Source: Pseudoclavibacter helvolus (lineage in GTDB: Bacteria > Actinomycetota > Actinomycetes > Actinomycetales > Microbacteriaceae). From it: 64,000 bases of DNA. A model generated the notes under the pieces. The model had not been told where the DNA came from, ran no database searches, and saw only the letters and a program-made list of their open reading frames with translations. The position numbers and the translations under genes are program-made. This document shows positions 8,715-16,418 of this stretch, piece after piece; within the stretch, counting starts at the first letter, position 1; each line of letters starts with the position of its first letter. The DNA lies in the NCBI RefSeq assembly GCF_014191305.1, contig NZ_JACHWJ010000001.1, positions 620,001 to 684,000 of the forward strand, read 5' to 3'.

Positions 8715-8738
8715 CCCCCACCGAATGTCCCAAGAGCC
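8714..8738. repeat. Right terminal inverted repeat of ISL3 element
   Basis: Perfect inverse of 7280-7304. It ends GTCCCAAGAGCC next to the target duplication. Confidence 0.95.
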
Positions 8739-8746
8739 GCATTGCG
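8739..8746. repeat. Right target-site duplication of ISL3 element
   Basis: Exact copy of GCATTGCG at 7272-7279. The mshC remnant resumes immediately after it. Confidence 0.95.
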
Positions 8747-8932
8747 CTCGGGTGCCACCGTGTCGTCAGACGACCGAGCCGCGCGCCCGCGCCACTCCTG
8801 CAGGCGGACGTTCGAGCGTGCGAGCTCCTCGTCGGTCGACTCCCAGTCGCTGCGGTAGTGGTGCGAGAGCAGCGCGAGCCGGATCGCACCGGGGGCGACC
8901 CCGGCCGCGGTGAGCCGTGACTAGCGTTGCTG

Positions 8933-9226
8933 CTACCGATTGGGGAGCAGCCGGACGGAGAGTATGCAGAACCCAGGCGTCAGACCTACATCGGACACCG
9001 CACACGGCACATCATCCGACGTGATCGACGTAATTTCGACGCTGACTTGCCGCCCGGTTGCCTCAGAGAGTTGGGGATCCCACTCCAACAAACACATGAT
9101 GTCGCCCACTCTGAAGTCACGATCGTTACGTCGCAGCTCATGCACTCGATCGCCAGCTGCGATCGGGCCGAAGAAGCGCGTCCAGCTCTTGAGCTGATGC
9201 TCTACGGGTGGTCGTGGTGTGGACAT
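8933..9226 (-). CDS. DUF3850 (ASCH/PUA-like) domain protein
   Basis: A 97-residue single-domain protein. The N-terminal HQLKSWTRFFGPIAAGDRVH plus ELRRNDRDFRVGDIMCLLEW matches the DUF3850 signature (H-x-LK-x-W ... G-x-K/R-x-x-E-x-R-x-NDRDF-x-VGD). This fold is related to ASCH/PUA domains that bind RNA or modified nucleic acid, and it is frequent in phages and accessory elements. The ATG lies two bases after the stop of the upstream FAD-binding gene, so the pair is almost certainly translated together. GC content is clearly lower than that of the neighbours, pointing to transfer. It ends 15 bases from the break in the mshC remnant. The domain call is firm; its function in this pair is unknown. 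Confidence 0.8.
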   Translation of the reverse strand: MSTPRPPVEHQLKSWTRFFGPIAAGDRVHELRRNDRDFRVGDIMCLLEWDPQLSEATGRQVSVEITSITSDDVPCAVSDVGLTPGFCILSVRLLPNR

Positions 9227-9228
9227 TC

Positions 9229-11322
9229 TTATGGACTCTCAGTCTCGAGGAAGGTCGTCTGGTCCAGGTTAAGCCTTCTTAGCTGCACCTGGGGGATTGG
9301 CTCGCTGTCCAGGACCTCCAAGCTCGGCTTCGGTGATGGCGTCTCGGAGCTGCGAAGTGGCGGTGCCGACACAGGAAAAGCCGTGTTTGAGACGGCCCTC
9401 GTCCTCTGTAGCTCGGCAGAAACTGCATCCAAAGAGCCGACACACATCTGGGCAATGCGGCGTATGCGGTCCGTATCTCCAAAGAAGTCTCGGACGTCGC
9501 TATCGATGTAGAGCACGGCCACGACCGGATTTATGTTGGAGCCCTCTGCTATGCCGAGTAGGGGAAGAGCTAGGACTGACGTAACCTCGCCTGACATCTC
9601 GCGGGCATCCTTTGTAAGGTGAGCCACGAGCATGTCGCTCTGTAGATCCTTCGTGTCCGCGCCAGGGCGACTCCTTACTATCTTGCTAGTTAGATAAGCA
9701 TGTCCGATAGTCGCAAGCGTTAGTGGAAAAGTTCGTCCTGCAGTCATGCGCTCGCTGCTGACCTGAGAACCGTTGTAGTCACAACACTGTTGAAATACGA
9801 GCCTGTCGCCTATTTGTACGACTCGATGCAAGGTTATGCGCAATCGCTCCCGCTCGGGGTGTTCGAGCGAGAGGGCGCCTGCGATAGCGCCGCAAAGTGT
9901 TGCAGATACGATCTCTGTGGAGGGTGGAAGGTACTCGCGTCGCCAGTACTTTTTTGTTTCCTCGTTCGCGGGTCGTAAAGTCGTTCCAAAGTAGCCTGGC
10001 AGCCAGTAATTCTTTGTCGACTGGGGAGATGTTGAGCCGAATCTCTCTGAAGTTGATTTCCCCTTTTCCAAGCGCGCCTGTAAAGCCGGGCCTAGTACAC
10101 GCTTGATGCCGAGATCTGGCCGTGGTCCGTGTCGTATCACAACGGCATTGTCACTCACGTGTTCTTCTTGGATCAGATGATCCATCTCGCCGTGCCAGAT
10201 ACTGAAGCCGCCTGATGCGTAAAGCACCCACCCTAGGAGCTGGTTCTGGAAGGAGACGCGCCGATTGAAAAGGGACTCAAAGTCGCCATTCTTCCTCAAA
10301 TGCAAAATAGCATCGGTGTCATGGCGGAGTCGCTCGTCCATGTCGGCAATGACACGCTCACCTTCATCCGGATGCTCGGACCAAACTCGCCGTAGTTCGG
10401 AAATTACGGACACGCCCTCGATGGCAGTCTGCTGTACGCCTTGGAGCGCGCTCAGTAGTGCAGGCTGGCGACCGAAGAGCTCACCGAGGATTCGATCCTG
10501 GCGAAAATCCGAAATTCTAATTCGGAACAGATCGATCCACCCACCGTCTCCGGCTCCGGAGACAACGTACGTGCGGCGCCGACGACGCAGAGCGGGCTGA
10601 GCCAGAGTTTCATTTCTCCAGTAAGACATGGCTCCGTCGGTCTCAACTCCGAAACCAACGGCGAGGATGATCACGTCGAATTCTTCTCGCAGTCCTCGTT
10701 GAGGGCGGTTGCCCTCCGGTACTGATGGTTTCCAAGTCTTTCGTTGCTGACCGATCCATTCGGCCGCAAGTGCAGTGCGGCCACTTTGTTCCTGAACGTC
10801 GACTTTAACGGGGGCTGTGTTGCAGAAAAGGCGAACCTTAGCGTATCCAGCGTCCTTCTCGAGATCCTCCCACGCGGTCTTGACTTGAACCACCACATCG
10901 CTCGCTCGCGCGGCCGTCCAATTAAGAACCGGCAGTCCAGCACTATGGGCCGAACTACCGTCACGTGGCCACTCGTAGATATGCGGATGAAGCCAGCGTG
11001 TATCGTTACCGTGCTGAAGGGGCAACACTGAGTCGCGTTGCTCCAATAGTGTGACTTCCACATTGGCTTCTTTGCTGATCAGGCCAGCGGCAACGGTTAG
11101 GCCCGCGAATCCTGCTCCAATAATCGCAATTCGTGTGGTTGAGTCGATGTTGACGATTCCGGTCTCGGTTAGCGCCCAGGCAAGGTTCAGTGCACGCGTC
11201 TGTTGCGAAAGGACAGTCACCGAGCTGTCCGACAAGCCAATCGCGAAAACATTTAGTCCCGCGTCGAGACGGTACGTGTCGAGCACTGCGGCAGCATTCG
11301 GTTCGGCACTTCTCGGGTCCAT
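9229..11322 (-). CDS. FAD/NAD(P)-binding protein with C-terminal GAF-like domain
   Basis: A 697-residue protein of unassigned function. A short N-terminal module (residues 1-60, with SQQTRALNLAWAL) precedes a Rossmann FAD-binding motif RIAIIGAGFAGL (64-75). FDVIILAVGFG (215-225) and a second dinucleotide motif VVSGAGDGG (253-261) complete a two-dinucleotide oxidoreductase-like core. After a helical linker, residues about 490-635 resemble a GAF sensor domain (RITLHRVV, LVFQQCCDYNG, GRTFPLTLATIGHAYLTSK, VLALPLLGI ... VVAVLYIDSD). There is no signal peptide or membrane segment, so it is cytoplasmic. The coupling to a DUF3850 protein, the low GC and the setting between two mshC ends mark it as horizontally acquired. 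Redox or nucleotide sensing is an inference; a defence or stress role is a hypothesis only. Confidence 0.72.
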   Translation of the reverse strand: MDPRSAEPNAAAVLDTYRLDAGLNVFAIGLSDSSVTVLSQQTRALNLAWALTETGIVNIDSTTRIAIIGAGFAGLTVAAGLISKEANVEVTLLEQRDSVLPLQHGNDTRWLHPHIYEWPRDGSSAHSAGLPVLNWTAARASDVVVQVKTAWEDLEKDAGYAKVRLFCNTAPVKVDVQEQSGRTALAAEWIGQQRKTWKPSVPEGNRPQRGLREEFDVIILAVGFGVETDGAMSYWRNETLAQPALRRRRRTYVVSGAGDGGWIDLFRIRISDFRQDRILGELFGRQPALLSALQGVQQTAIEGVSVISELRRVWSEHPDEGERVIADMDERLRHDTDAILHLRKNGDFESLFNRRVSFQNQLLGWVLYASGGFSIWHGEMDHLIQEEHVSDNAVVIRHGPRPDLGIKRVLGPALQARLEKGKSTSERFGSTSPQSTKNYWLPGYFGTTLRPANEETKKYWRREYLPPSTEIVSATLCGAIAGALSLEHPERERLRITLHRVVQIGDRLVFQQCCDYNGSQVSSERMTAGRTFPLTLATIGHAYLTSKIVRSRPGADTKDLQSDMLVAHLTKDAREMSGEVTSVLALPLLGIAEGSNINPVVAVLYIDSDVRDFFGDTDRIRRIAQMCVGSLDAVSAELQRTRAVSNTAFPVSAPPLRSSETPSPKPSLEVLDSEPIPQVQLRRLNLDQTTFLETESP

Positions 11323-11328
11323 CAGTCG

Positions 11329-11334
11329 ACTCTA
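11329..11334 (-). promoter_or_regulatory. Possible -10 box of the FAD/GAF-DUF3850 operon
   Basis: On the minus strand TAGAGT lies six bases before the ATG of the FAD/GAF gene, a spacing that would give a leaderless mRNA. No convincing -35 hexamer is visible and no ribosome binding site precedes the ATG. Confidence 0.35.
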
Positions 11335-11596
11335 GCGTGGAATCTCGCCTGCCGACCTGCACTGTGGAAGGACGCGACGATCAGCAGATCTGCAGGGGGT
11401 CCGGCTGGCTGAGGGCGCTGACGCTGATACTCGATGCTTCCCTCATCGTTTAATCACATGCGTCGAGTGTGTTCCTCGACTGCCGATCTGTGATCCGACC
11501 GAAGTCGAAAGAGACCCGGTTCATCAGAGAGCTGAGTGCAGAACGTCTGATTCTGAGGTTCGGCGCTGCAAGCCGGCGGCTTCAGACCCGAACCAT

Positions 11597-12916
11597 CTAC
11601 TCGGACCTCGTGAGGTCCAGCCCGAGCAGGGCGTCGACGAGCGCGACGACGTCGGTGTCGCCCGCGGCAGGGGGCGTCGAGACCCACTCGTCAACGATCG
11701 CGACGACGCGAGGCGTGTCGAGGTCGTCCGCGATGGCTTCCCGCATCCGCACGACAAACGAGTTCTGCTCAGCCGGGAGCGTGCCCTCAACGGATCGGGC
11801 CGCCCGCTCTCGCCACTCCTGCAGGCGGACGCTGGAGCGTGCGAGCTCCTCGTCGGTCCACTCCCAGTCGCTGCGGTAGTGGTGGGAGAGCAGTGCGAGG
11901 CGAATCGCCATCGGGTCGACGCCATCGGCCGTCAGCCGAGAGACGAGCACCAGGTTGCCGAGGGACTTCGACATCTTCGTGCCGTCGTAGGCGATGAGAC
12001 CGGCGTGCGCGTAGGTCCGCGCGAAGTCCGAGGTCGAGCCGCTCCCGCCAGGGGTGACGAGCGACATTGCGTGCGCAGCCGAGAGCTCGTGGTGCGGGAA
12101 ACGGAGGTCGCGTCCGCCGCCCTGCACCGAGATGGGTGCCCCGAGGGCCCGCGTCGCGATCACCGAGCACTCGATGTGCCAGCCGGGGCGGCCGAGGCCG
12201 ACTGCGCTCTCGAAGGCCGGCTCCCCCGCCCGAGCGCTGCGCCAGAGCAGCGGGTCAAAAGCGCCGCGCTTGCCGTCGCGGTCAGGGTCTCCCCCGAACT
12301 CGACGAACGCCGCCTCCATCTCCGCGGCCGAGTAGCCGGACACGTCGCCCATGGTCCAGTCGCTTGCCGCCTCGGCGGCCGCGACGTCGTAGTACACGTC
12401 GCCGAGCTCGGTGACGGCCGCTGGCTGCGCGTCAGTGGCGACCGCGACCCGATAGGCGAGCCCGGACTCGATGAGCGCCGCGATCGCCTCACCGGTCTCG
12501 ACGATCGTGTCCTGCACCCGCACGTAGGAGTCCGGAGGGAGTACGCGCAGCGCTGCCATGTCTGAGCGGAAGAGGTCGGTCTGCGATGTGGCGATCTCCT
12601 GCCAGTCGCGCCCCGTCTTCGCGGCACGCTCGAGCAGTGGGTCGTCGACGTCGGTGATGTTCTGCGCGTAGCGGACCTCGAGGCCCGCGTCCCGCCAGGC
12701 GCGGCCCAGCGTATCGAAGGCGACATAGGTCGCCGCGTGCCCCAGGTGCGTCGCGTCGTATGGCGTGATACCGCAGACGTAGAGTGTCGCGACGCCGTCT
12801 GGGGTGACGGTGTCCTGCACGCGACCGCTCGCGGAGTCGTAGACCCGGATCGCACCACCGCCGCTGCCACTTACCGAGGGGACGGGAGGAATGGGCCACG
12901 AGGGAACGGTTCGCAC
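11597..12916 (-). CDS. mshC: L-cysteine:GlcN-Ins ligase MshC (mycothiol synthesis)
   Basis: A 439-residue class I cysteinyl-tRNA-synthetase-like ligase. MshC joins cysteine to 1D-myo-inosityl-2-amino-2-deoxy-glucopyranoside in mycothiol biosynthesis using ATP. Visible hallmarks are TLYVCGITPYDATHLGHA (zinc Cys and HIGH-like motif, about residues 44-61), GRPGWHIECSVIA (second metal-ligand region), FPHHELSAAHA and KMSKS near residue 325. The start is GTG at 12916, giving the usual N-terminal PIPPVPS segment. The 3' 340 bases are duplicated at 7112-8917, and the reading here is complete (ends GLDLTRSE). The gene is functional by sequence, but its C-terminal third may have been replaced by the incoming element. 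Confidence 0.94.
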   Translation of the reverse strand: MRTVPSWPIPPVPSVSGSGGGAIRVYDSASGRVQDTVTPDGVATLYVCGITPYDATHLGHAATYVAFDTLGRAWRDAGLEVRYAQNITDVDDPLLERAAKTGRDWQEIATSQTDLFRSDMAALRVLPPDSYVRVQDTIVETGEAIAALIESGLAYRVAVATDAQPAAVTELGDVYYDVAAAEAASDWTMGDVSGYSAAEMEAAFVEFGGDPDRDGKRGAFDPLLWRSARAGEPAFESAVGLGRPGWHIECSVIATRALGAPISVQGGGRDLRFPHHELSAAHAMSLVTPGGSGSTSDFARTYAHAGLIAYDGTKMSKSLGNLVLVSRLTADGVDPMAIRLALLSHHYRSDWEWTDEELARSSVRLQEWRERAARSVEGTLPAEQNSFVVRMREAIADDLDTPRVVAIVDEWVSTPPAAGDTDVVALVDALLGLDLTRSE

Positions 12917-12922
12917 CGGAAC

Positions 12923-12928
12923 ATCCTA
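12923..12928 (-). promoter_or_regulatory. Possible -10 box of mshC
   Basis: Minus-strand TAGGAT stands six bases upstream of the GTG start, again fitting a leaderless transcript. No clear -35 is seen. The site lies in the 63-base gap after uppP. Confidence 0.35.
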
Positions 12929-12979
12929 TGTCGCGCCCCAGCCTCGCTCGCTTCGCGAGACCGCGTCAGCGTGTCAGGG

Positions 12980-13822
12980 TCACGCAGATCCGCCGGTCGG
13001 GTCCATGAGGCCGAACGAGAGCAGGATGATGATGAGGGTGCCGAGCGCGATCCGGTAGACGACGAAGGGCAGGAAGCTGCCCTTGTTGAGGTAGGCCATG
13101 AGGTACTTGATGACCACGAGCCCAACCACGAACGAGATGATCGTCGCGATGATCGTGCCGACAACCGGGGCCTCTGCGCCCTCGGCCTCCCCGAAGGCGG
13201 AGACGAGCTCGTAGAAGCCCGAGCCGAAGACCGCGGGAACTGCGAGCAAGAAGCTGTACCGCGCCGCGGACGGGCGGTCGTAACCCATGATGCGCCCGGC
13301 CGTGATGGTGCCGCCAGAACGGGAGACCCCCGGGATGAGCGCGAGCGCCTGAGCGAAGCCGTAGACGATGCCGTCCCTCGTGTTGAGGTCCTTCAGCGCC
13401 TTCGCGCGCTTGCCGAAGATATCGGCGAGACCGAGGATGACACCGAAGATGATGAGCGTGAACGCCACGATCCACAGCGAGCGGAACTGGTCTCGGATGA
13501 GGCTCTGCAGCAGGAAGCCGAGGACGACGATCGGAATCGAGCCGAAGATGATCAGCCAGCCCATGCGCGCATCCGGGTCGTTGCGGGGGACGCTGCCGCG
13601 CAGCGAAGCGAACCAGCGCGTGATGATGCGCTTGATGTCGCCCCAGAAGTAGACGAGGACGGCGGCCTCGGTACCCAACTGGATGATGGCGGTGAAGGTC
13701 GCGCCGGGGTCCTGGACCCCGATCCACTCGCCGACGATGCGAATGTGTGCGCTCGAGGAGATCGGGAGGAACTCCGTGAGCGCCTGTACGAGTCCGAGGA
13801 TCACGGCGTCAAACCAGCTCAT
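12980..13822 (-). CDS. uppP: Undecaprenyl-diphosphatase UppP/BacA
   Basis: A 280-residue polytopic membrane protein that recycles undecaprenyl pyrophosphate to the monophosphate carrier for peptidoglycan synthesis and can confer bacitracin tolerance. Both BacA signature regions are present: VQALTEFLPISSSAH near the N-terminus and PGVSRSGGTITAGRIMGYDR around residue 165, which carry the catalytic Glu, Ser, Arg and His residues. Multiple hydrophobic helices follow, ending in YRIALGTLIIILLSFGLM. The start MSWFDAV at 13822 was chosen over an upstream one because AAAGG precedes it at normal spacing. It is followed on the same strand by mshC after 63 bases. Confidence 0.94.
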   Translation of the reverse strand: MSWFDAVILGLVQALTEFLPISSSAHIRIVGEWIGVQDPGATFTAIIQLGTEAAVLVYFWGDIKRIITRWFASLRGSVPRNDPDARMGWLIIFGSIPIVVLGFLLQSLIRDQFRSLWIVAFTLIIFGVILGLADIFGKRAKALKDLNTRDGIVYGFAQALALIPGVSRSGGTITAGRIMGYDRPSAARYSFLLAVPAVFGSGFYELVSAFGEAEGAEAPVVGTIIATIISFVVGLVVIKYLMAYLNKGSFLPFVVYRIALGTLIIILLSFGLMDPTGGSA

Positions 13823-13944
13823 TACCACTGCCTTTTCGAGAGAGTTCCAGTTGCGGGCGCGCGAGAGCACTCGCTTCGGGCCCGGCGCACGCTAACACGA
13901 ATCGAGTGGCAGCCGCGGAGGGCACCCCGGGGTGCTCGGGATGC

Positions 13945-13980
13945 GGTGGCGGGCCCACGCGGTGCGGCGGGCCCGCCACC
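13945..13980 (-). terminator. Hairpin terminator after the M20 peptidase gene
   Basis: A 12-bp perfect stem (GGTGGCGGGCCC, 13945-13956, pairing with 13969-13980) lies four bases beyond the peptidase stop. It has no U-run. It separates the peptidase from uppP on the same strand. Confidence 0.7.
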
Positions 13981-13983
13981 CGA

Positions 13984-15294
13984 TCAGTAGCTGCGCAAGA
14001 AGTCGCCGAGCACCTTGCGCCCGAAGACCAGCGATTCGAGCGGGACGCGCTCGTCGACGCCGTGGAACATCGCCGGGAAATCGATGCCCTCCGGCAGGCG
14101 TAGCGGGGCGAACCCGTAGCCCTCGATGCCGAGTGTTGCGAGCGCCTTGTTGTCGGTGCCGCCCGAGAGGAAGTACGGGACCACGACCGCCTCTGTGTCG
14201 TGGCGCTGGAGCGCCGAAGTCGCGGCATCGACGATCGGACCGGAGACGGGCGCCTGCGTACCGATGCCGCGGAACACCGTCTCGATCTCGATGTCGTCAC
14301 CGACGATCGCCTGGATCTCCGCGAGCAGCTCGTCTTCGGCGCCGGGGAACGGGCGTGCGTCGATGGCGACGCTCGCCGACTCCGGGATGACGTTGTGCTT
14401 GTAGCCGGCGCTGAGCATGGTTGGGTTCGTGGTCGACCGGAGGCTGGCCGTGAGGAAGCCGGACGCGCTACCCGTCGCCAGGACGATCGCGCCAGGCGTC
14501 GTCTCCTGCGGGTCGACGTCGAGGAGCCGCGCCAGTTCGGTGATCATCGACGTGGTCGTGTCGTTCAGAAGAACCGGCCACTCGTGCGAACCGAGCTTCG
14601 CGATCGCCTGCGCGAGCCGCGTTACGGCGTTCTCGGCTGCGGGGATGACTCGTGAGCCGTGTGCCGCTCGGCCCTTCGCGTGGAGGCGAAGCCAAAGGAG
14701 CGCCTTCTCCCCCGTCTGCAGAAGGTAGGCGCGCTTGCCGCCGACCGTGATCGAGTAGCCACCGACCTCGGAGATCGCCTGGGTCGCGCCGGCGAAGAGC
14801 TCCGGGTGGTCGCGGGCGATGGGCTCCGAGCCGAACTGGCCGCCGTTTTCCTCATCGGCGAAGAACGCGAGCACAAGCTCGCGCTCGGGGAGCTCCCCTG
14901 CGCCGAGGATCTCCTCGACGGCGGTCAGGATCATGGCGTCCATGTTCTTCATATCGACGGCCCCACGCCCCCACAGGAGGCCGTCCTTGATGACTCCCGC
15001 GAACGGGTCGACGCTCCAGTTGCCGGCCTCGGCGGGAACGACGTCCGTGTGGCCGTGCACAACGAGTGCTGGCTTGTCGGTGTTGCGCCCGGGGATGCGT
15101 GTGAAGATGCTCGGGCGTCCCGGCGCGGCCTCGATCGTGGTCACGTCGAGCCCCAGCGCCTGAAGGCGGGCCTCAAGGTACTGCGCGGCCTCGGTCTCAC
15201 CCTTTGATCGGCCTTCGCCGTAGTTGGTGGTGTCGAGCCGGATGAGGTCCTGGGTGGTTGTGACGGTGGGGTCGAGTTCGAGGGAGTCAGCCAT
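13984..15294 (-). CDS. M20/M28-type metallopeptidase (dipeptidase family)
   Basis: A 436-residue M20 family zinc hydrolase. Metal-binding and catalytic motifs are in order: GHTDVVPAE (metal His and catalytic Asp, about residue 80), GRGAVDMKNM (bridging Asp, about residue 113), FADEENGG (catalytic and metal Glu, about residue 147), and GGTDNKALATLG with a late HGVDERVP. The lid domain lies between residues 200 and 310. The family cleaves dipeptides or acylated amino acids in the cytoplasm; actinobacterial members of this length are often annotated as M20/M25/M40 dipeptidases. The substrate is unknown. It is transcribed towards uppP, with a terminator between. Confidence 0.9.
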   Translation of the reverse strand: MADSLELDPTVTTTQDLIRLDTTNYGEGRSKGETEAAQYLEARLQALGLDVTTIEAAPGRPSIFTRIPGRNTDKPALVVHGHTDVVPAEAGNWSVDPFAGVIKDGLLWGRGAVDMKNMDAMILTAVEEILGAGELPERELVLAFFADEENGGQFGSEPIARDHPELFAGATQAISEVGGYSITVGGKRAYLLQTGEKALLWLRLHAKGRAAHGSRVIPAAENAVTRLAQAIAKLGSHEWPVLLNDTTTSMITELARLLDVDPQETTPGAIVLATGSASGFLTASLRSTTNPTMLSAGYKHNVIPESASVAIDARPFPGAEDELLAEIQAIVGDDIEIETVFRGIGTQAPVSGPIVDAATSALQRHDTEAVVVPYFLSGGTDNKALATLGIEGYGFAPLRLPEGIDFPAMFHGVDERVPLESLVFGRKVLGDFLRSY

Positions 15295-15410
15295 GCCCCA
15301 ACGCTACCTCCGAGGCCAACTCTGCCGTCGCGAAGGCACTCTGGATGTCCTCGCGACGCGCCCGGGATGCACGCATTTCGGCCTCGATTCGCGTTTCGCC
15401 GGAATCCTGG

Positions 15411-15416
15411 TAATGT
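15411..15416 (+). promoter_or_regulatory. Possible -10 box of tRNA-Leu
   Basis: TAATGT preceded by TGG lies 28 bases upstream of the tRNA 5' end. The hexamer 17 bases upstream (TTCGCG) is only a weak -35. Confidence 0.35.
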
Positions 15417-15443
15417 TTCTCCTCGTGCTCAACAGCACAACCT

Positions 15444-15529
15444 GCGCGGGTGGCGGAAATGGCAGACGCGCTAGCTTGAGGTGCTAGTGCCCGTATTAGG
15501 GCGTGGGGGTTCAAGTCCCCCCTCGCGCA
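15444..15529 (+). tRNA. tRNA-Leu (anticodon GAG)
   Basis: The 86-nt sequence folds into a class II tRNA: acceptor stem GCGCGGG/CTCGCGC with one G-U pair, D-arm with GGCAGAC, anticodon stem CTAGC/GCTAG around loop TTGAGGT (anticodon GAG, reading CUC codons), a long variable arm (TGCCCGTATTAGGGCG) and a perfect T-arm GGGGG-TTCAAGT-CCCCC. The discriminator is A, and CA follows. The long variable arm together with anticodon GAG identifies leucine. A strong terminator follows within 10 bases. Confidence 0.97.
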
Positions 15530-15536
15530 CAGGTTG

Positions 15537-15566
15537 AAAGGCCCGGGAGTTTTCTCCCGGGCCTTT
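15537..15566 (+). terminator. Rho-independent terminator after tRNA-Leu
   Basis: A 13-bp perfect stem (AAAGGCCCGGGAG pairing with CTCCCGGGCCTTT) and a TTTT loop lie eight bases after the tRNA. A T-rich stretch (TTTCGTGTTTT) follows. Confidence 0.93.
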
Positions 15567-15763
15567 CGTGTTTTCTGCTGCAGGTGACGGCTCCCCGCAG
15601 CGCGCGTGCATCCAGCGACGGCGCGAAGACTCGATTTCCTCGACTGACTCACCACGTAGTGAGGTGCCGCGGAGGGAAACACTCGGCAATGTTGGCTTGC
15701 AAGGAAGCCGCCGGCGCGTGACGCTCGAGGTTGCCCATCCCCCGTCATCACAGGAGTGCACCA

Positions 15764-16312
15764 GTGTCAGCTGAAACCACGTCGCTCGTGAACCACGCGC
15801 AGATCGACCAGACCGAGCTCTCCGAGAGCTTCCGCTCCCTGTTCCGCCAGCACCCCTCGGGTGTCGCGGTGCTCACGGCTGAGAGCGCAGATGGTCCTGT
15901 CGCGATGACGATCACCTCGCTCACGTCGGTGAATGCCTCCCCAGCCCTCGTGGCCTTCTCGCTCTCAAAGGCGTCCTCCGCAACGCCGGGCATCCTTTCG
16001 TCGTCGAGCATCCTCGTGCACTTCATCGACGAGGCGTCGCTTGCCGTCGCGCAGGTCGCCTCGACGAGCGGCGTCGACCGATTCGCGGACCGGGACAGCT
16101 GGGGCTACCTGCCGAGCGGTGAGCCGCACTACAAGGCCGTCCAGCGCTGGGCCAGAGGCAGCGTCCGCAGCACGCTCGACGTCGACGGGGCCGTGCTGGT
16201 TGTGCTCGACGTTGTCGAGGCACGGGACGGAAGCGCCGAGTCCGCACCGGAGGACACGGGTGTCGTCTACCGCAATCGCGTCTGGCGCAAGCTCGGCGCT
16301 CCACACAGCTGA
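15764..16312 (+). CDS. Flavin reductase family protein
   Basis: A 182-residue FMN-binding split-barrel protein of the flavin reductase-like family (SLFRQHPSGVAVLTAESADG, AMTITSLTSVNASPALVAFSL, ILVHFIDEASLAVAQ, GAVLVVLDVVEARD). Members reduce flavin with NAD(P)H to supply two-component monooxygenases or act in electron shuttling. The partner is not encoded nearby. The start GTG at 15764 has CAGGAG seven bases upstream; the in-frame reading from 15731 lacks such a signal. The gene stands alone between the tRNA terminator and the DedA gene. Confidence 0.85.
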   Translation: MSAETTSLVNHAQIDQTELSESFRSLFRQHPSGVAVLTAESADGPVAMTITSLTSVNASPALVAFSLSKASSATPGILSSSSILVHFIDEASLAVAQVASTSGVDRFADRDSWGYLPSGEPHYKAVQRWARGSVRSTLDVDGAVLVVLDVVEARDGSAESAPEDTGVVYRNRVWRKLGAPHS

Positions 16313-16418
16313 CAGGTCGGAGGGTGCCCGTCGGGTAGTTTGGGGTCGCAGCACAGCGCCGAGCATTCGCGCGTGAACTGCTTCGACGCTCCAAGACCGA
16401 GAAGGATCTCCTCGAACC

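Larger units (their letters stand above)
7280..8738 (+). mobile_element. ISL3-family insertion sequence, complete (1459 bp)
   Basis: The element is bounded by a perfect 25-bp inverted repeat (7280-7304 and 8714-8738, beginning GGCTCTTGGGACATTCGG) and flanked by an exact 8-bp duplication GCATTGCG. It carries one full-length transposase gene. Intact ends, perfect target duplication and an unbroken reading frame point to a recent insertion. It landed in a non-functional mshC tail, so it carries no fitness cost by gene disruption. Confidence 0.97.
7112..8917 (-). pseudogene. Displaced 3' fragment of mshC, split by an ISL3 element
   Basis: Removing the IS and one target duplication (7280-8746) leaves 339 bases colinear, without any indel, with the last third of the intact mshC at 11597-11938. 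In translation it reads IRLALLSHHYRSDWE ... to a TAG at 7112-7114. The last 120 bases before the stop (7121-7240) match 11609-11728 with a single difference, whereas 8791-8917 match 11812-11938 at only about 87%. Homology ends abruptly at 8917/8918, 15 bases before the DUF3850 gene. There is no start, no HIGH or KMSKS motif, and the IS interrupts it, so it is non-functional. It lies where the native mshC end is expected, next to the PAC2 gene, so it may be the original 3' end. Confidence 0.9.

Noticed and set aside
11323-11596. Possible extra small gene between the FAD-GAF start and mshC stop
   Set aside because: The only frames are short and lack ribosome sites or family resemblance. The stretch seems to be promoter and spacer, with two weak hairpins (11462-11480 and 11570-11582).
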